Assembly: GCA_023440825.1 (NCBI GenBank)
Contig: JAEXRL010000026.1
Span: forward strand, 62,001 to 126,000
Direction: 5' to 3'
From: Pseudomonadota bacterium
Lineage (GTDB): Bacteria > Pseudomonadota > Gammaproteobacteria > Burkholderiales > Burkholderiaceae_B
DNA: 64,000 nt
A model generated the notes under the pieces. That model saw nothing but the letters and a program-made list of their open reading frames with translations. It was not told the DNA's origin and searched no databases. This document shows, in pieces, positions 25,363 to 34,430 of this stretch. Every line of letters starts with the position of its first letter. Within the stretch, counting starts at the first letter, position 1. A program made the position numbers and the translations under genes.

Positions 25363-26010
25363 ATGAAAAAACTTTCACGTCAGGAAATTGCCGCTAAAGT
25401 GGCCGCGGATATTCCTGCTGGTGCAGTGGTTAACCTGGGGATTGGTATGCCTACCTTAGTCGGTGAGTACCTGGATCCCGCTAAGGAAATACTTTTGCAC
25501 AGCGAAAACGGCATTATTGGTATGGGGCCTGCTCCGGCGCAAGGTCAAGAAGACCCCGATCTGATCAATGCGGGCAAGCAGCACGTTACGATTTTACCGG
25601 GTGGTGCGTACTTTCATCATGCCGACTCATTTGCCATGATGCGCGGTGGTCACCTGGATTATTGCGTGTTAGGCGCTTTTCAGGTCTCGGTAAAAGGCGA
25701 TCTGGCGAACTGGCATACTGGACGCCCAGATGCAATCCCTGCGGTGGGCGGCGCTATGGATCTGGCCAGTGGGGCGAAAAAAGTCTTGGTGATGACAGAG
25801 CTGCTGACCAAAGACGGTCAGAGCAAGTTGGTGGCCGAGTGCAGCTATCCCGTAACAGGGGTGGAGTGTGTGGATAGTATTTATACCGATATTGCCAAGT
25901 TTGAAGTGATAGACGGTGCTTTGTCGCTAGCTGAAATTTATTCTGATATTAGCTTTGAGCAATTGCAGCAACTGTGCGGTGTGCCATTGCGCGATGGTCG
26001 TTCCTCATAA
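25363..26010 (+). CDS. pcaJ: 3-oxoadipate/3-oxoacid CoA-transferase subunit B (PcaJ-like)
   Basis: The 215-aa beta subunit. It has NLGIGMPTLV and the catalytic Glu48 in LLHSENGIIGMGP, which forms the glutamyl-CoA thioester, then GGHLDYCVLGAFQVS and GAMDLASGAKKV. The ATG at 25363 has AAGGAAA upstream and lies 10 bp after the pcaI stop; an earlier start at 25321 inside pcaI is unlikely. No thiolase (pcaF) or other ring-pathway gene follows, so the rest of the route, if present, is elsewhere. Confidence 0.9.
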   Translation: MKKLSRQEIAAKVAADIPAGAVVNLGIGMPTLVGEYLDPAKEILLHSENGIIGMGPAPAQGQEDPDLINAGKQHVTILPGGAYFHHADSFAMMRGGHLDYCVLGAFQVSVKGDLANWHTGRPDAIPAVGGAMDLASGAKKVLVMTELLTKDGQSKLVAECSYPVTGVECVDSIYTDIAKFEVIDGALSLAEIYSDISFEQLQQLCGVPLRDGRSS

Positions 26011-26310
26011 TGTAGTGAGTCATGCCTTGGTTCAAAGGCGATGATGTGTCAGGCTTTTGGTACGCCGTGATGGGTGCCAAAGGCCAAGGCTGAGCCGTTC
26101 ACCTAAGCAAACTCTTGATCAAACCTGCCTGTCCACGCTTGGCTTGCCATCTGCGTTGGGACTGAGTACGGTTTACTTGATCTGCGATCTACCGCATATC
26201 AGCGATTCTTCCAGCGTATCAGGCGGTTCAAGTCTATCGCGTGTAAAATTACACATAAGTAGTACTTGATAACTGAAGTAGCCATAGCGTGGCATCTGGA
26301 AAATTACATA
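26011..26310 (+). other. Intergenic region with strong hairpins and a palindrome before rlmD
   Basis: No supported gene. A 13-pair stem with one bulge can form between 26052-26066 and 26073-26085. GCCTTGG at 26024 pairs with CCAAGGC at 26084, competing with it. There is no T-run. Further on, GTGTAA-AA-TTACAC (26241-26254) and AAGTA-G-TACTT (26257-26267) lie next to each other upstream of rlmD and could be a protein-binding site. Confidence 0.4.
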
Positions 26311-27621
26311 ATGTCTGATGTTTTATTGATTGAGTCCTTGGACCTTGAGGGACGTGGCGTCGCTCACCGAGATGGAAAAGTTGTGTTTGTCGAGGGCGCT
26401 TTGCCCGGTGAGCGAGTGCGGGCACAAGTGGTAAGAAGTAAAGACTCTTACGATAAAGCACGCATGACAGAACTTCTTCAAGCCAGTGCCATGCGTGTTG
26501 TGCCACCCTGTCCTAACTTCTCGGTCTGTGGTGGTTGCGCGATGCAACATCTGCATCCAGAGGCGCAAGTGGCTGTGAAACAGCGCGTCTTGGAAGACAC
26601 CCTAAAGCATATAGGAGGTGTAAGCGCGCAACAAATTCTTGCCCCCATGCATGGCCCGTACTGGGAATATCGATATCGAGCGCGCTTTTCAGTCCGCTTG
26701 GTGAATAAGAAAGGCGGCGTGCTGGTGGGTTTCCGAGAGCGTAACGGGCGCTATGTTGTGGATATGGATGAGTGTCGTGTTATCCCCGCACCAGTGTCTC
26801 GCCTATTGCGGCCTTTACGTACTATGTTGGGGCAATTATCGCGGCCAGATCGCATTCCCCAGATTGAGCTGGCTCAGGGAGATCAGCAGTTGGCCTTGAT
26901 ACTGCGTCATATGGAGGTGCTTACCCCCGAAGACATCCAACTGTTGCGTGATTTTGCGCAGCAACATGGCGTGACGTGGTATTTACAGCCCAAGGGCCCG
27001 GAAACCATACATCCACTGGAACGAGGCGATGAGCAGTTTCTGGCCTACACCTTACCGGAATTTGACCTGCGCATGGGGTTTAAGCCCAGCGACTTTACGC
27101 AGGTGAACTATGCCATTAATCGTAGTATGGTGCATGCGGCTGTGTCCTTGCTCGACGTTAAGCCCGAGCATAAGGTGGCGGATATGTTTTGTGGCCTGGG
27201 TAATTTTAGTTTGCCTTTGGCCAGAAAGGCAGCGCATGTGGTTGGGGTAGAGGGCAGTAGTGCCTTAACCCTACGTGCGAGCGAAGCGGCAGCGGCTCAT
27301 GGTTTACAAGATAAAGCCAGCTTTGCCACCTTGAATTTATTCGAGATTGATGTGCAGTGGCTGCGCGGTCTTGGGTATTTTGATCGTATTTTGATTGATC
27401 CACCACGCGATGGAGCGATGGCGTTAGCGCAAGCCTTGAGTCAATTGAGTACTCAGGAGCGCGCCGAGCGTATTGTCTATGTGTCCTGTAATCCCGCCAC
27501 CTTAGCCAGAGATGCTGGCATTCTGGTAAAAGAGGGGGGCTGGAAGCTGGAGCAGGCAGGTGTGATTAATATGTTCCCGCATACTGCTCATATTGAATCA
27601 ATGGCTGTATTCAGTCGTTGA
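26311..27621 (+). CDS. rlmD: 23S rRNA (uracil-5-)-methyltransferase RlmD
   Basis: RlmD (RumA) methylates U1939 of 23S rRNA. The 436-aa protein has an N-terminal TRAM-like domain (IESLDLEGRGVAHRDGK...). The [4Fe-4S] ligands are Cys67, Cys73 and Cys76 in CPNFSVCGGC plus a Cys in DMDECRVIP. The C-terminal SAM domain has DMFCGLGNFSLPLA, DPPRDG and the catalytic Cys in VSCNPATLARD. The ATG at 26311 matches the family start. An earlier start at 26266 would add 15 unrelated residues. A hairpin separates it from convergent argH. Confidence 0.93.
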   Translation: MSDVLLIESLDLEGRGVAHRDGKVVFVEGALPGERVRAQVVRSKDSYDKARMTELLQASAMRVVPPCPNFSVCGGCAMQHLHPEAQVAVKQRVLEDTLKHIGGVSAQQILAPMHGPYWEYRYRARFSVRLVNKKGGVLVGFRERNGRYVVDMDECRVIPAPVSRLLRPLRTMLGQLSRPDRIPQIELAQGDQQLALILRHMEVLTPEDIQLLRDFAQQHGVTWYLQPKGPETIHPLERGDEQFLAYTLPEFDLRMGFKPSDFTQVNYAINRSMVHAAVSLLDVKPEHKVADMFCGLGNFSLPLARKAAHVVGVEGSSALTLRASEAAAAHGLQDKASFATLNLFEIDVQWLRGLGYFDRILIDPPRDGAMALAQALSQLSTQERAERIVYVSCNPATLARDAGILVKEGGWKLEQAGVINMFPHTAHIESMAVFSR

Positions 27622-27634
27622 TGTGAGGTGTAAA

Positions 27635-27662
27635 GCATAGCCGCTAGCGATAGCGGCTATGC
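27635..27662. terminator. Hairpin between convergent rlmD and argH
   Basis: A perfect 12-bp stem (GCATAGCCGCTA with TAGCGGCTATGC) with a GCGA tetraloop. Only a short T-stretch follows on the minus strand, so it is probably a bidirectional terminator or a 3'-end stabiliser. Confidence 0.6.
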
Positions 27663-27669
27663 GTTGAGC

Positions 27670-29091
27670 TTAAGCGGTGTATTGCTCAATCAGGCGCTGT
27701 GCCTCAATGCGTACACGTTCCGGGGCTGTGCCACCAATGTGTTTGCGTGCTGCTACCGAACCTTCTAAAGTCAGTACCTGAAAGATATCGTCAGCGATGC
27801 GGCTGTCAAAGGCCTGCAGTTGTTCCAGACTAAGATCGGCCAGATCACAAGCGGCTTGTTCACAGTGACGTACCGCAGAGGCCACGATTTCGTGCGCATC
27901 GCGAAATGGCAGGCCTTTTTTTACCAGATAGTCGGCCAGATCGGTGGCGGTGGCAAAGCCTTGCAGAGCAGCGTCGCGCATAGCACTGGCGTTGACCTTG
28001 ATACCGGCGACCATATCGACAAAAATCGTGAGGGTGTCGCGGATGGTGTCGGCGGCGTCAAACAAGCCTTCCTTGTCTTCCTGATTGTCTTTGTTGTAAG
28101 CCAGAGGCTGACCCTTCATGAGCGTGAGCAAGGCGATAAGATGGCCATTTACGCGACCCGTTTTACCGCGAGCGAGTTCGGGCACATCGGGGTTTTTCTT
28201 TTGCGGCATAATAGAGCTGCCTGTACAGAAGCGGTCTGCTAGGTCTATAAAGCCTACGCGCGGGCTCATCCAGATAACCAGTTCTTCAGAGAAGCGTGAG
28301 ATATGCGTCATGATAAGGGCTGCTGCGGCGCAGTACTCGATGGCGAAGTCGCGATCAGACACGGCATCCAGCGAGTTGCGGCACACCTCATCAAAGCCCA
28401 GCAGTTCAGCCACCATTTCGCGATCAATGGGAAAGCTGGTGCCAGCCAAGGCTGCAGCGCCTAAAGGCAGGCGATTCACCCGTTTGCGGCAATCCGCCAG
28501 ACGTTCGGCATCGCGCTTGAACATTTCTGCATAGGCCAGCAGGTGGTGACCGAAGGTGACCGGTTGTGCCACTTGCAGGTGGGTGAACCCGGGCAGTATG
28601 GTGTCTGCGTGTTGCAAGGCCAGCTCGGCAAGCTTGAGTTGCATTTGCTGTAACAAATCGATGGCAATGTCGATTTCATTGCGTAGCCACAAGCGTATAT
28701 CGGTGGCTACTTGGTCGTTACGAGAACGCCCTGTGTGCAAGCGTTTGCCTGCATCACCAATGAGCTCAACCAGGCGTTTTTCTATGTTTAAGTGCACGTC
28801 TTCTAGGTCAAGCAGCCATTCAAACTGCTCAGCCTCGATTTCCTGCAGTATTTGCTGCATGCCGCGTTCAATATCAGCTTTGTCGCTGGCACTGATGACT
28901 CCCACTGCCGCTAACATGCTGGCGTGTGCGAGTGAGCCTTGAATATCAAAGCGAGCCATGCGCTTATCAAAGTTGACCGAGGCGGTGTAACGCTTTACGA
29001 GCTCCGATACGGGCTCAGAAAAGCGGGCTGACCAAGCTTGAGCTTTATTGGCAAACTGGTCTTGAGAGGCGGTAGTGTTTTGTTTTGACAT
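27670..29091 (-). CDS. argH: Argininosuccinate lyase
   Basis: ArgH splits argininosuccinate to arginine and fumarate, the last step of arginine synthesis. The 473-aa product is full length. It has WSARFSEPVSELVKRYTASV at the start, the GRSRNDQVATD segment, THLQVAQPVTFGHHLLAY with the catalytic His, and the flexible catalytic-Ser loop GSSIMPQKKNPDVPELARGKTGR. It is transcribed alone, divergent from the mechanosensitive channel gene. Confidence 0.97.
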   Translation of the reverse strand: MSKQNTTASQDQFANKAQAWSARFSEPVSELVKRYTASVNFDKRMARFDIQGSLAHASMLAAVGVISASDKADIERGMQQILQEIEAEQFEWLLDLEDVHLNIEKRLVELIGDAGKRLHTGRSRNDQVATDIRLWLRNEIDIAIDLLQQMQLKLAELALQHADTILPGFTHLQVAQPVTFGHHLLAYAEMFKRDAERLADCRKRVNRLPLGAAALAGTSFPIDREMVAELLGFDEVCRNSLDAVSDRDFAIEYCAAAALIMTHISRFSEELVIWMSPRVGFIDLADRFCTGSSIMPQKKNPDVPELARGKTGRVNGHLIALLTLMKGQPLAYNKDNQEDKEGLFDAADTIRDTLTIFVDMVAGIKVNASAMRDAALQGFATATDLADYLVKKGLPFRDAHEIVASAVRHCEQAACDLADLSLEQLQAFDSRIADDIFQVLTLEGSVAARKHIGGTAPERVRIEAQRLIEQYTA

Positions 29092-29235
29092 AGAGACAAA
29101 TTATACGGGAATACGGGCCGAGCGCCGAGAGCAGTCGTTGTGTAGTCATGCGACAGCAGGCACAGTGCAGTATATTAATGTGTTTAGTGCGCGGTGCCTA
29201 TCATTCGCGTGTTTTCTGAACGTTAAAGAGTCATT

Positions 29236-30570
29236 ATGGAAGAAAACATTCACGCTGAGTCGCCATTAGCCGAATGGTTAAACTGGTCGCAGGTTGAGTC
29301 TTGGTTCCCTAGCGAATTTTGGGCACAGTTGCTGTTGGCGCTGGTGGTACTGATTTTGCTGATGGGCTTAGCAAGTTGGATCACATCCCGCGTACTGTCA
29401 GGCGTATTTAAGCGAGTGCTGCGTGCCGCGGGTAAAGAACATTGGGTGCAGGCCCTGGCTCGGCATAAGGTTGTGCGTTACTGTGCTTACGCCGTGCCCG
29501 CTTATCTGTTCGTGGGTAACATTACTTTCTTACCTCTGAGTGAGGCCTGGTTAACAGCCTTGGTGCGTTTGGCGGCAATCGTGGCAACTGTGCTGACGGT
29601 GTTGGTGCTGGTTCGTCTTCTGGCCGCCGCACAGCAAGCATATGCCAGTTCTAATCGCGGTCAGACTCGCTCCATTAAAGGCTATGTTGAGCTAGGGAAA
29701 ATAGGTCTGTGGGCGGTGGGGGTGATCTTTATCATCTCTATCCTGATGGACCAGTCGCCCGTCTTGTTACTCTCGGGTCTGGGCGCCTTGTCGGCGGTGT
29801 TGTTGCTGGTCTTTAAAGACACCTTATTGTCTTTAGTGGCGAGCACGCAGATGAGCAGCAACGATATGTTGCGTATCGGTGACTGGATAGAGATGAAACA
29901 GGCTGGCGCGGATGGTTTCGTCATCGATATCGCCTTACATACCGTAAAGGTGCAAAATTGGGATAAAACCGTTACTACTATTCCCACCTACAAGTTGTTT
30001 TCAGAAAGCTATCGCAACTGGCGCCAAATGTTCGAGTCTGGCGGACGCCGTATCAAGCGCACATTGAGCATTGATGCAACCAGCGTACGCTTTTTAAGCG
30101 AACAGGAAATTGAAGGTTTATCCCGGTTTGCGCTGCTCGATGAGTACCTGGCTGATAAAAAACAGCAGTTAAAAACAACAAATACGGAGCTGGCCGCCTC
30201 AGGTCTGGACTTGGTTAATCATCGGCGTTTAAGCAATATTGGGACCTTTCGGGCTTATTGCATGGCCTATATCCAGCAGCATCAAGGCATACACCAAGAC
30301 ATGATCATGATGGTGCGCATGATGGAGCCTGGTCCTGAAGGCATCCCTATCGAGATATACTGTTTCACAAATAATACGGCCTGGGTAGAGTTTGAGCGCA
30401 TTCAGGGCGATATATTCGATCACTTTTTGGCTATTTTGCCAGAGTTATCCTTAAGGCTATTTCAGACGCCTAGCGGCTATGACCTCAGTCGTGGCCTGGG
30501 TCTGGTGCGTCAACAAGCGGCTGGTGAGCCCGATTACAGAAACACGACTACTAACGGAAACACAACATGA
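29236..30570 (+). CDS. MscS-family mechanosensitive channel (YbdG-like)
   Basis: A 444-aa membrane protein. About five hydrophobic helices lead into the MscS pore and beta-domain: LLLVFKDTLLSLVASTQMSSNDMLRIGDWIEMKQAGADGFV, followed by VKVQNWDKTVTTIPTYKLFSESYRNWRQM. This arrangement and length match E. coli YbdG (415 aa), a miniconductance channel linked to osmotic response. Its TGA overlaps the ATG of glnB (ATGA), an unexpected coupling of a tension-gated channel with a nitrogen sensor. Confidence 0.9.
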   Translation: MEENIHAESPLAEWLNWSQVESWFPSEFWAQLLLALVVLILLMGLASWITSRVLSGVFKRVLRAAGKEHWVQALARHKVVRYCAYAVPAYLFVGNITFLPLSEAWLTALVRLAAIVATVLTVLVLVRLLAAAQQAYASSNRGQTRSIKGYVELGKIGLWAVGVIFIISILMDQSPVLLLSGLGALSAVLLLVFKDTLLSLVASTQMSSNDMLRIGDWIEMKQAGADGFVIDIALHTVKVQNWDKTVTTIPTYKLFSESYRNWRQMFESGGRRIKRTLSIDATSVRFLSEQEIEGLSRFALLDEYLADKKQQLKTTNTELAASGLDLVNHRRLSNIGTFRAYCMAYIQQHQGIHQDMIMMVRMMEPGPEGIPIEIYCFTNNTAWVEFERIQGDIFDHFLAILPELSLRLFQTPSGYDLSRGLGLVRQQAAGEPDYRNTTTNGNTT

Positions 30571-30905
30571 AAAAAATCACGGCCATTATTAAGCCTTTTA
30601 AACTGGATGAGGTGCGCGAAGCCTTGTCAGAGTTAAACGTCAATGGCCTGACTGTCACGGAAGTGAAGGGCTTCGGAAGGCAAAAAGGGCACACGGAACT
30701 GTATCGGGGTGCTGAGTATGTGGTGGATTTTTTGCCCAAAATTAAAGTGGATGTTGTGGTGTCGGCTGAGCGCAGCGAGGCGGTCATTGATGCCATTATT
30801 AAAGCGGCCCATACAGGTCGTATTGGTGACGGTAAGATCTTTGTGACGGCGATTGAGCAGGCCATACGCATACGTACGGGTGAAACTGGGCATGAGGCCT
30901 TGTAG
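30567..30905 (+). CDS. glnB: Nitrogen regulatory protein P-II
   Basis: A complete 112-aa P-II protein, the trimeric sensor of 2-oxoglutarate and ATP/ADP that controls glutamine synthetase adenylylation, NtrB or AmtB. It starts MKKITAIIKPFKLDEVREAL. The T-loop is GRQKGHTELYRGAEYVVDF, with the uridylylation site Tyr51. The B-loop is in TGRIGDGKIFV and the C-loop in RIRTGETG. GlnB and GlnK cannot be separated safely by eye; no amtB lies next to it, which favours GlnB. It is translationally coupled to the upstream channel gene. Confidence 0.95.
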   Translation: MKKITAIIKPFKLDEVREALSELNVNGLTVTEVKGFGRQKGHTELYRGAEYVVDFLPKIKVDVVVSAERSEAVIDAIIKAAHTGRIGDGKIFVTAIEQAIRIRTGETGHEAL

Positions 30906-30919
30906 CCAAAGGGGTTGAT

Positions 30920-31762
30920 ATGCAGTTTGCAACATTCGGAAAGGCCGCTCAGGTCTCACGTGTAGGGCAAGGTAGTTGGTACATAGAGCGTGGTGCCAGA
31001 GCGCAAGCAATACAAGCGTTCCGGGCAGGTTTGGATGCAGGGATGAATCACATCGACACGGCTGAAATGTATGCCGATGGCGAGGCGGAAACCTTAATTG
31101 GCGAGGCCATAGAAGGGCGCCGCTCCGAGGTTTTTCTCGTGTCTAAAGTGTTGCCCCAGCACGCTAGCGCTCAAGCGGTCATACTAGCCTGTGAAAATAG
31201 CCTGCGCCGTTTAGGGACGGACTACCTGGATGCCTATCTCTTGCACTGGCGAGGGTCTGTCCCTCTGGAAGAAACCTTCGAGGCTTTTGAACGCTTGTGC
31301 GCTGCCGGGAAAATTCGGCAGTGGGGAGTCAGCAATTTTGATGAGCTTGATTTGCAAGAAGCGTATGATCTGGTCGGGCCAGGGCGTATTGCTTGCAATC
31401 AGGTGCTGTATCACCTACGTGAACGAGCCATTGAGCACGCAGTAATCCCATGGTGCCAGGCGCACCAAGTCAGTGTGGTGGCGTATAGCCCTTTTGGTCA
31501 CGATAGCTTTCCTGAGCCAGGCTCGTCTCAAGGTGCCGTGTTGCAGCAACTGGCCAGTGAGCACGGCTGCAGTACCCGACAAATTGCCTTGTCATTTTTG
31601 TTACGCCAGCCTGACTTGTTTGTGATTCCCAAGTCAGGTCAGGTGCAGCATGTCTTGGATAATGCGGCGGCAGCACAGGTGCAGCTCAGTGCCCAGGATT
31701 TGGATAGGTTGGAGCAGTGCTTTGCACGTGGGCCTAAACCTGCCTATTTGCCCACGATCTAA
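30920..31762 (+). CDS. Aldo/keto reductase
   Basis: A 280-aa NADPH-dependent TIM-barrel oxidoreductase. The catalytic tetrad can be read as the Asp in NHIDTAEMY, Tyr in AEMYADGEAE, Lys in FLVSKVLP and His in AYLLHWRG. GVSNFD and VIPKSG, which bind substrate and cofactor, are present. Physiological substrates of such enzymes (2,5-diketogluconate, methylglyoxal and other aldehydes) cannot be told from sequence. It starts 14 bp after glnB and probably shares its transcript. Confidence 0.9.
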   Translation: MQFATFGKAAQVSRVGQGSWYIERGARAQAIQAFRAGLDAGMNHIDTAEMYADGEAETLIGEAIEGRRSEVFLVSKVLPQHASAQAVILACENSLRRLGTDYLDAYLLHWRGSVPLEETFEAFERLCAAGKIRQWGVSNFDELDLQEAYDLVGPGRIACNQVLYHLRERAIEHAVIPWCQAHQVSVVAYSPFGHDSFPEPGSSQGAVLQQLASEHGCSTRQIALSFLLRQPDLFVIPKSGQVQHVLDNAAAAQVQLSAQDLDRLEQCFARGPKPAYLPTI

Positions 31763-31799
31763 AATATTACGTGGGCAGCAGGGCAGTGTTCAGAACCTA

Positions 31800-33005
31800 T
31801 TATGATTTTGCTGTGGCCTGAGGGCGTTCGTGCAGCCAAAGCCACGACAGCGCGACCAGCAGCACGATAACAATAGGAAAGCTGCCCTGATTAATAGCAT
31901 CCCAGCCATAGCTGGCCAGCACTTGTCCGGAGCTAAATGAGGACAGGGCAACGCAGCCAAAAATAATGAAATCATTTAGCGCTTGCACGCGTCCCCGCTC
32001 TTCGGGGCGGTAGCAGCTAATGACCATATTCGTGGCCCCGATAAAACCAAAGTTCCAGCCCACGCCCAGCAAAATCAGACTGAACCAGAAGTGTCCCACT
32101 GATAAACCGGTTAAGGCAACCGCGCTGGCGGCTCCAGTTAGTAACAGTCCAAGCATGGTGATAGGAATTTGACCATAGCGCTTGATAAGGTGGCCGGTGA
32201 TGAAACTGGGGCCAAACATGGCCAGAATATGCCACTGTATACCCAGTGTGGAGTCAGAGATGGAATGGCCGCAACCAATCATGGCAAGCGGCGAGGCGGT
32301 CATCATGAAGTTCATCAGACCATAAGAGGCCACACCGGCCATCACAGCCACGATAAAACGGGGTTGACGCGCAATCTCACCCAGAGGACGGCCTCGGTAG
32401 GGGCCAGCTTCTTTAGTGGCGCTACCAAGGCCTTTGGCGCGCAAGAAAAAAATCAGGGGAAGGACGCAAGCGGCTAGCACGGCCTGAGATAAAAACGAGG
32501 CCATGAAGGGGTGGAGAGGGGTGAGATCACTGGTCCAAATGATAGTCTGACTAGCAATAATGGCACCGGCTAAGCCGCCGGCCAGCACCCAGGACGTGGC
32601 TTTAGGACGGAACTCATCATTGGCGCCATCGGCAGCGGCGAAACGGTAGTTTTGTACATAGGAGGCGTAACAGCCAGCCAGTGCTACGCCCAAGCAAAAG
32701 AGTAGAAAAGAAGCCAGGTAAATGCCTAGGCTCGCCAGTAAACCGCCAGCGATACCACAACTGGCACCGAGCAAGTAAGAGCGTTTGCGACCAAATCGTT
32801 GCATCATGAAGGCGGCCGGTACTATGCCTAAAGCAAGCCCAAGATTAAAGGTCGTGACAGGCAGGGTGGCCATGCCGGGCGAGGAGGCCAGTTGCTGGCC
32901 TACTAGGCTACTAAGGGCGACGACGAGTGCAGGGTTAGCTCCGCCAAGTGCTTGCATGCCAGACAGGACGAGTGCATTGTGTCGCCCAGAATCAGTACCG
33001 CTCAT
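31800..33005 (-). CDS. MFS transporter
   Basis: A 401-aa, 12-helix major facilitator with motif A-like MMQRFGRKRSYLLGASCGI after helix 2 and ISCYRPEERGRVQALNDFIIFGC in the second half. The overall pattern resembles the YnfM/permease-like group of uncharacterised MFS proteins. No substrate can be assigned. It lies 36 bp downstream of ubiC on the same strand, so the two may be co-transcribed. Confidence 0.85.
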   Translation of the reverse strand: MSGTDSGRHNALVLSGMQALGGANPALVVALSSLVGQQLASSPGMATLPVTTFNLGLALGIVPAAFMMQRFGRKRSYLLGASCGIAGGLLASLGIYLASFLLFCLGVALAGCYASYVQNYRFAAADGANDEFRPKATSWVLAGGLAGAIIASQTIIWTSDLTPLHPFMASFLSQAVLAACVLPLIFFLRAKGLGSATKEAGPYRGRPLGEIARQPRFIVAVMAGVASYGLMNFMMTASPLAMIGCGHSISDSTLGIQWHILAMFGPSFITGHLIKRYGQIPITMLGLLLTGAASAVALTGLSVGHFWFSLILLGVGWNFGFIGATNMVISCYRPEERGRVQALNDFIIFGCVALSSFSSGQVLASYGWDAINQGSFPIVIVLLVALSWLWLHERPQATAKS

Positions 33006-33041
33006 GGTGTTACCTTATCTATATGAATTTTTATTATAAGT

Positions 33042-33641
33042 TTATATGATATTTCGGTAGTGGGCGTGCTGGCGTGCGGCAATGAGCCAGAATTCAGGAG
33101 TAAAGCTCTCGGCAACGAGTAAGGGGGTATGTTGCCGATAAAACAAAGAGCAGCGCGCTAGGACCTCTGGTGCTGGCGGAGTGGTAAGTAGGCCATGCTG
33201 CTGGTGAGCCAGTTGTACCGTACGATACAAGGGCATTTGCGTGTGTAAACGGCAATTTAAAAAAGGGGATCGTTGTATCTGCGCATCGTTATACAGCATA
33301 TCGGCTAAAGGGCGTTGGCGCAATTTTCGTATCCCCTGCCACAGGCCATGCGAGTCTTTTAAGGGGGTGAAACTACGTGCGATGACGCATAATACCCCGT
33401 CAACCGCCATACGCACTTCGCGCACCCAAGCGGGCGCAGGAGGCCGCAAAGCAAGCAGCCAAGCTTCATCTTGCTGTAGACCCGTTGAGTATTCGCGCAC
33501 GATATTAAGCTCGACTGTGCCAAGTGAACGTAAGCCCGCAGTCAGGGCGCCAGGGCGATGCAGCCAGTACTTTTGTAGTGGGGTGTAACTGGCGCGTAGC
33601 TGAGCTTGCCAAGGTTTTTTTTCTATGCAGTCGAATTTCAT
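33042..33641 (-). CDS. ubiC: Chorismate lyase UbiC
   Basis: UbiC converts chorismate to 4-hydroxybenzoate and pyruvate, the first step of ubiquinone synthesis. The 199-aa protein is divergent but has the family landmarks: YWLHRPGALTAGLR, the substrate Arg in AWVREVRM, ARSFTPL, RPLADMLY and Glu178 in LLVAESFTPEFW, matching the active-site Glu of E. coli UbiC. The start codon is 36 bp from that of the divergent pseudouridine synthase gene, so their promoters must overlap. Confidence 0.85.
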   Translation of the reverse strand: MKFDCIEKKPWQAQLRASYTPLQKYWLHRPGALTAGLRSLGTVELNIVREYSTGLQQDEAWLLALRPPAPAWVREVRMAVDGVLCVIARSFTPLKDSHGLWQGIRKLRQRPLADMLYNDAQIQRSPFLNCRLHTQMPLYRTVQLAHQQHGLLTTPPAPEVLARCSLFYRQHTPLLVAESFTPEFWLIAARQHAHYRNII

Positions 33642-33677
33642 AAACTATCTAAGCGACAAAGCCATAAAATACCGTTT

Positions 33678-34412
33678 ATGGAAAAAATACGTATTTCAAA
33701 ATTAATGGCTGAACGCGGAATGTGTTCACGACGCGAAGCAGATGCTTTTATTGAGCGCGGCTGGGTACGAGTCGATGGTGTAGTGGTGTCAGAGTTAGGT
33801 TCCAGAGCCTATCCGAATCAGAAAATTACACTGGAAAAGCAGGCCCGTGAGCGACAGACCAAACGGGCTACGGTCATTTTACATAAACCGGTGGGCTATG
33901 TGTCCGGTCAGGCTGAAAAAGGCTATCGCAATGCGGCGTCCCTAATTTCTGCTGTGACGCAGTTCAAAGGGGGGCGCGGCAGCCAGCGCTTTGAGCCTGC
34001 CCATCTGCGCGGCTTAGCCCCTGCCGGGCGTTTGGATATTGATTCGACGGGCTTGCTTATTCTGACTCAGGATGGCCGGATTGCCAGACAGATAGTTGGC
34101 GAGGACTCGGTCATAGAAAAAGAGTATCTGGTGCGTGTCAGTGGCAAACTGACTGAGCGTGGGCTGGAACTCTTGAACCATGGCTTAACCTTGGATGGAC
34201 ATCAGTTAAGGCCTGCTCAAGTATCGTGGCAGAACGAGGATCAATTGCGTTTTATTTTACGTGAAGGGCGTAAGCGCCAGATTCGTCGCATGTGCGAGCT
34301 GGTAGGCTTGAAAGTTGTGGGACTGAAGCGGGTACGCATTGGCGAGATCGTGTTGGGGGATCTGCCGGTGGGGCAATGGCGTTACCTTAAAGAAGGCGAA
34401 CGCCTGGCCTGA
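33678..34412 (+). CDS. rRNA pseudouridine synthase, RsuA/RluB/E/F family
   Basis: A 244-aa enzyme with an N-terminal S4 RNA-binding domain (ISKLMAERGMCSRREADAFIERGWVRVDG) and a pseudouridine synthase domain. The catalytic Asp is in GRLDIDSTGLLILTQDG; EKEYLVRV and EGRKRQIRRMCELVGLKV are also typical. The VSGQAEKGYRN segment suggests a RluF-like member acting on 23S rRNA, but RluB/RluE/RsuA cannot be excluded. The ATG at 33678 fits the family N-terminus better than the in-frame ATG at 33606. Confidence 0.9.
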   Translation: MEKIRISKLMAERGMCSRREADAFIERGWVRVDGVVVSELGSRAYPNQKITLEKQARERQTKRATVILHKPVGYVSGQAEKGYRNAASLISAVTQFKGGRGSQRFEPAHLRGLAPAGRLDIDSTGLLILTQDGRIARQIVGEDSVIEKEYLVRVSGKLTERGLELLNHGLTLDGHQLRPAQVSWQNEDQLRFILREGRKRQIRRMCELVGLKVVGLKRVRIGEIVLGDLPVGQWRYLKEGERLA

Positions 34413-34430
34413 TTATTAATGGCGCTAGGC

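Noticed and set aside
31749..31777. 8-bp inverted repeat across the stop codon of the aldo/keto reductase gene
   Set aside because: Short stem, 13-nt loop and no T-run; terminator function is not supported.
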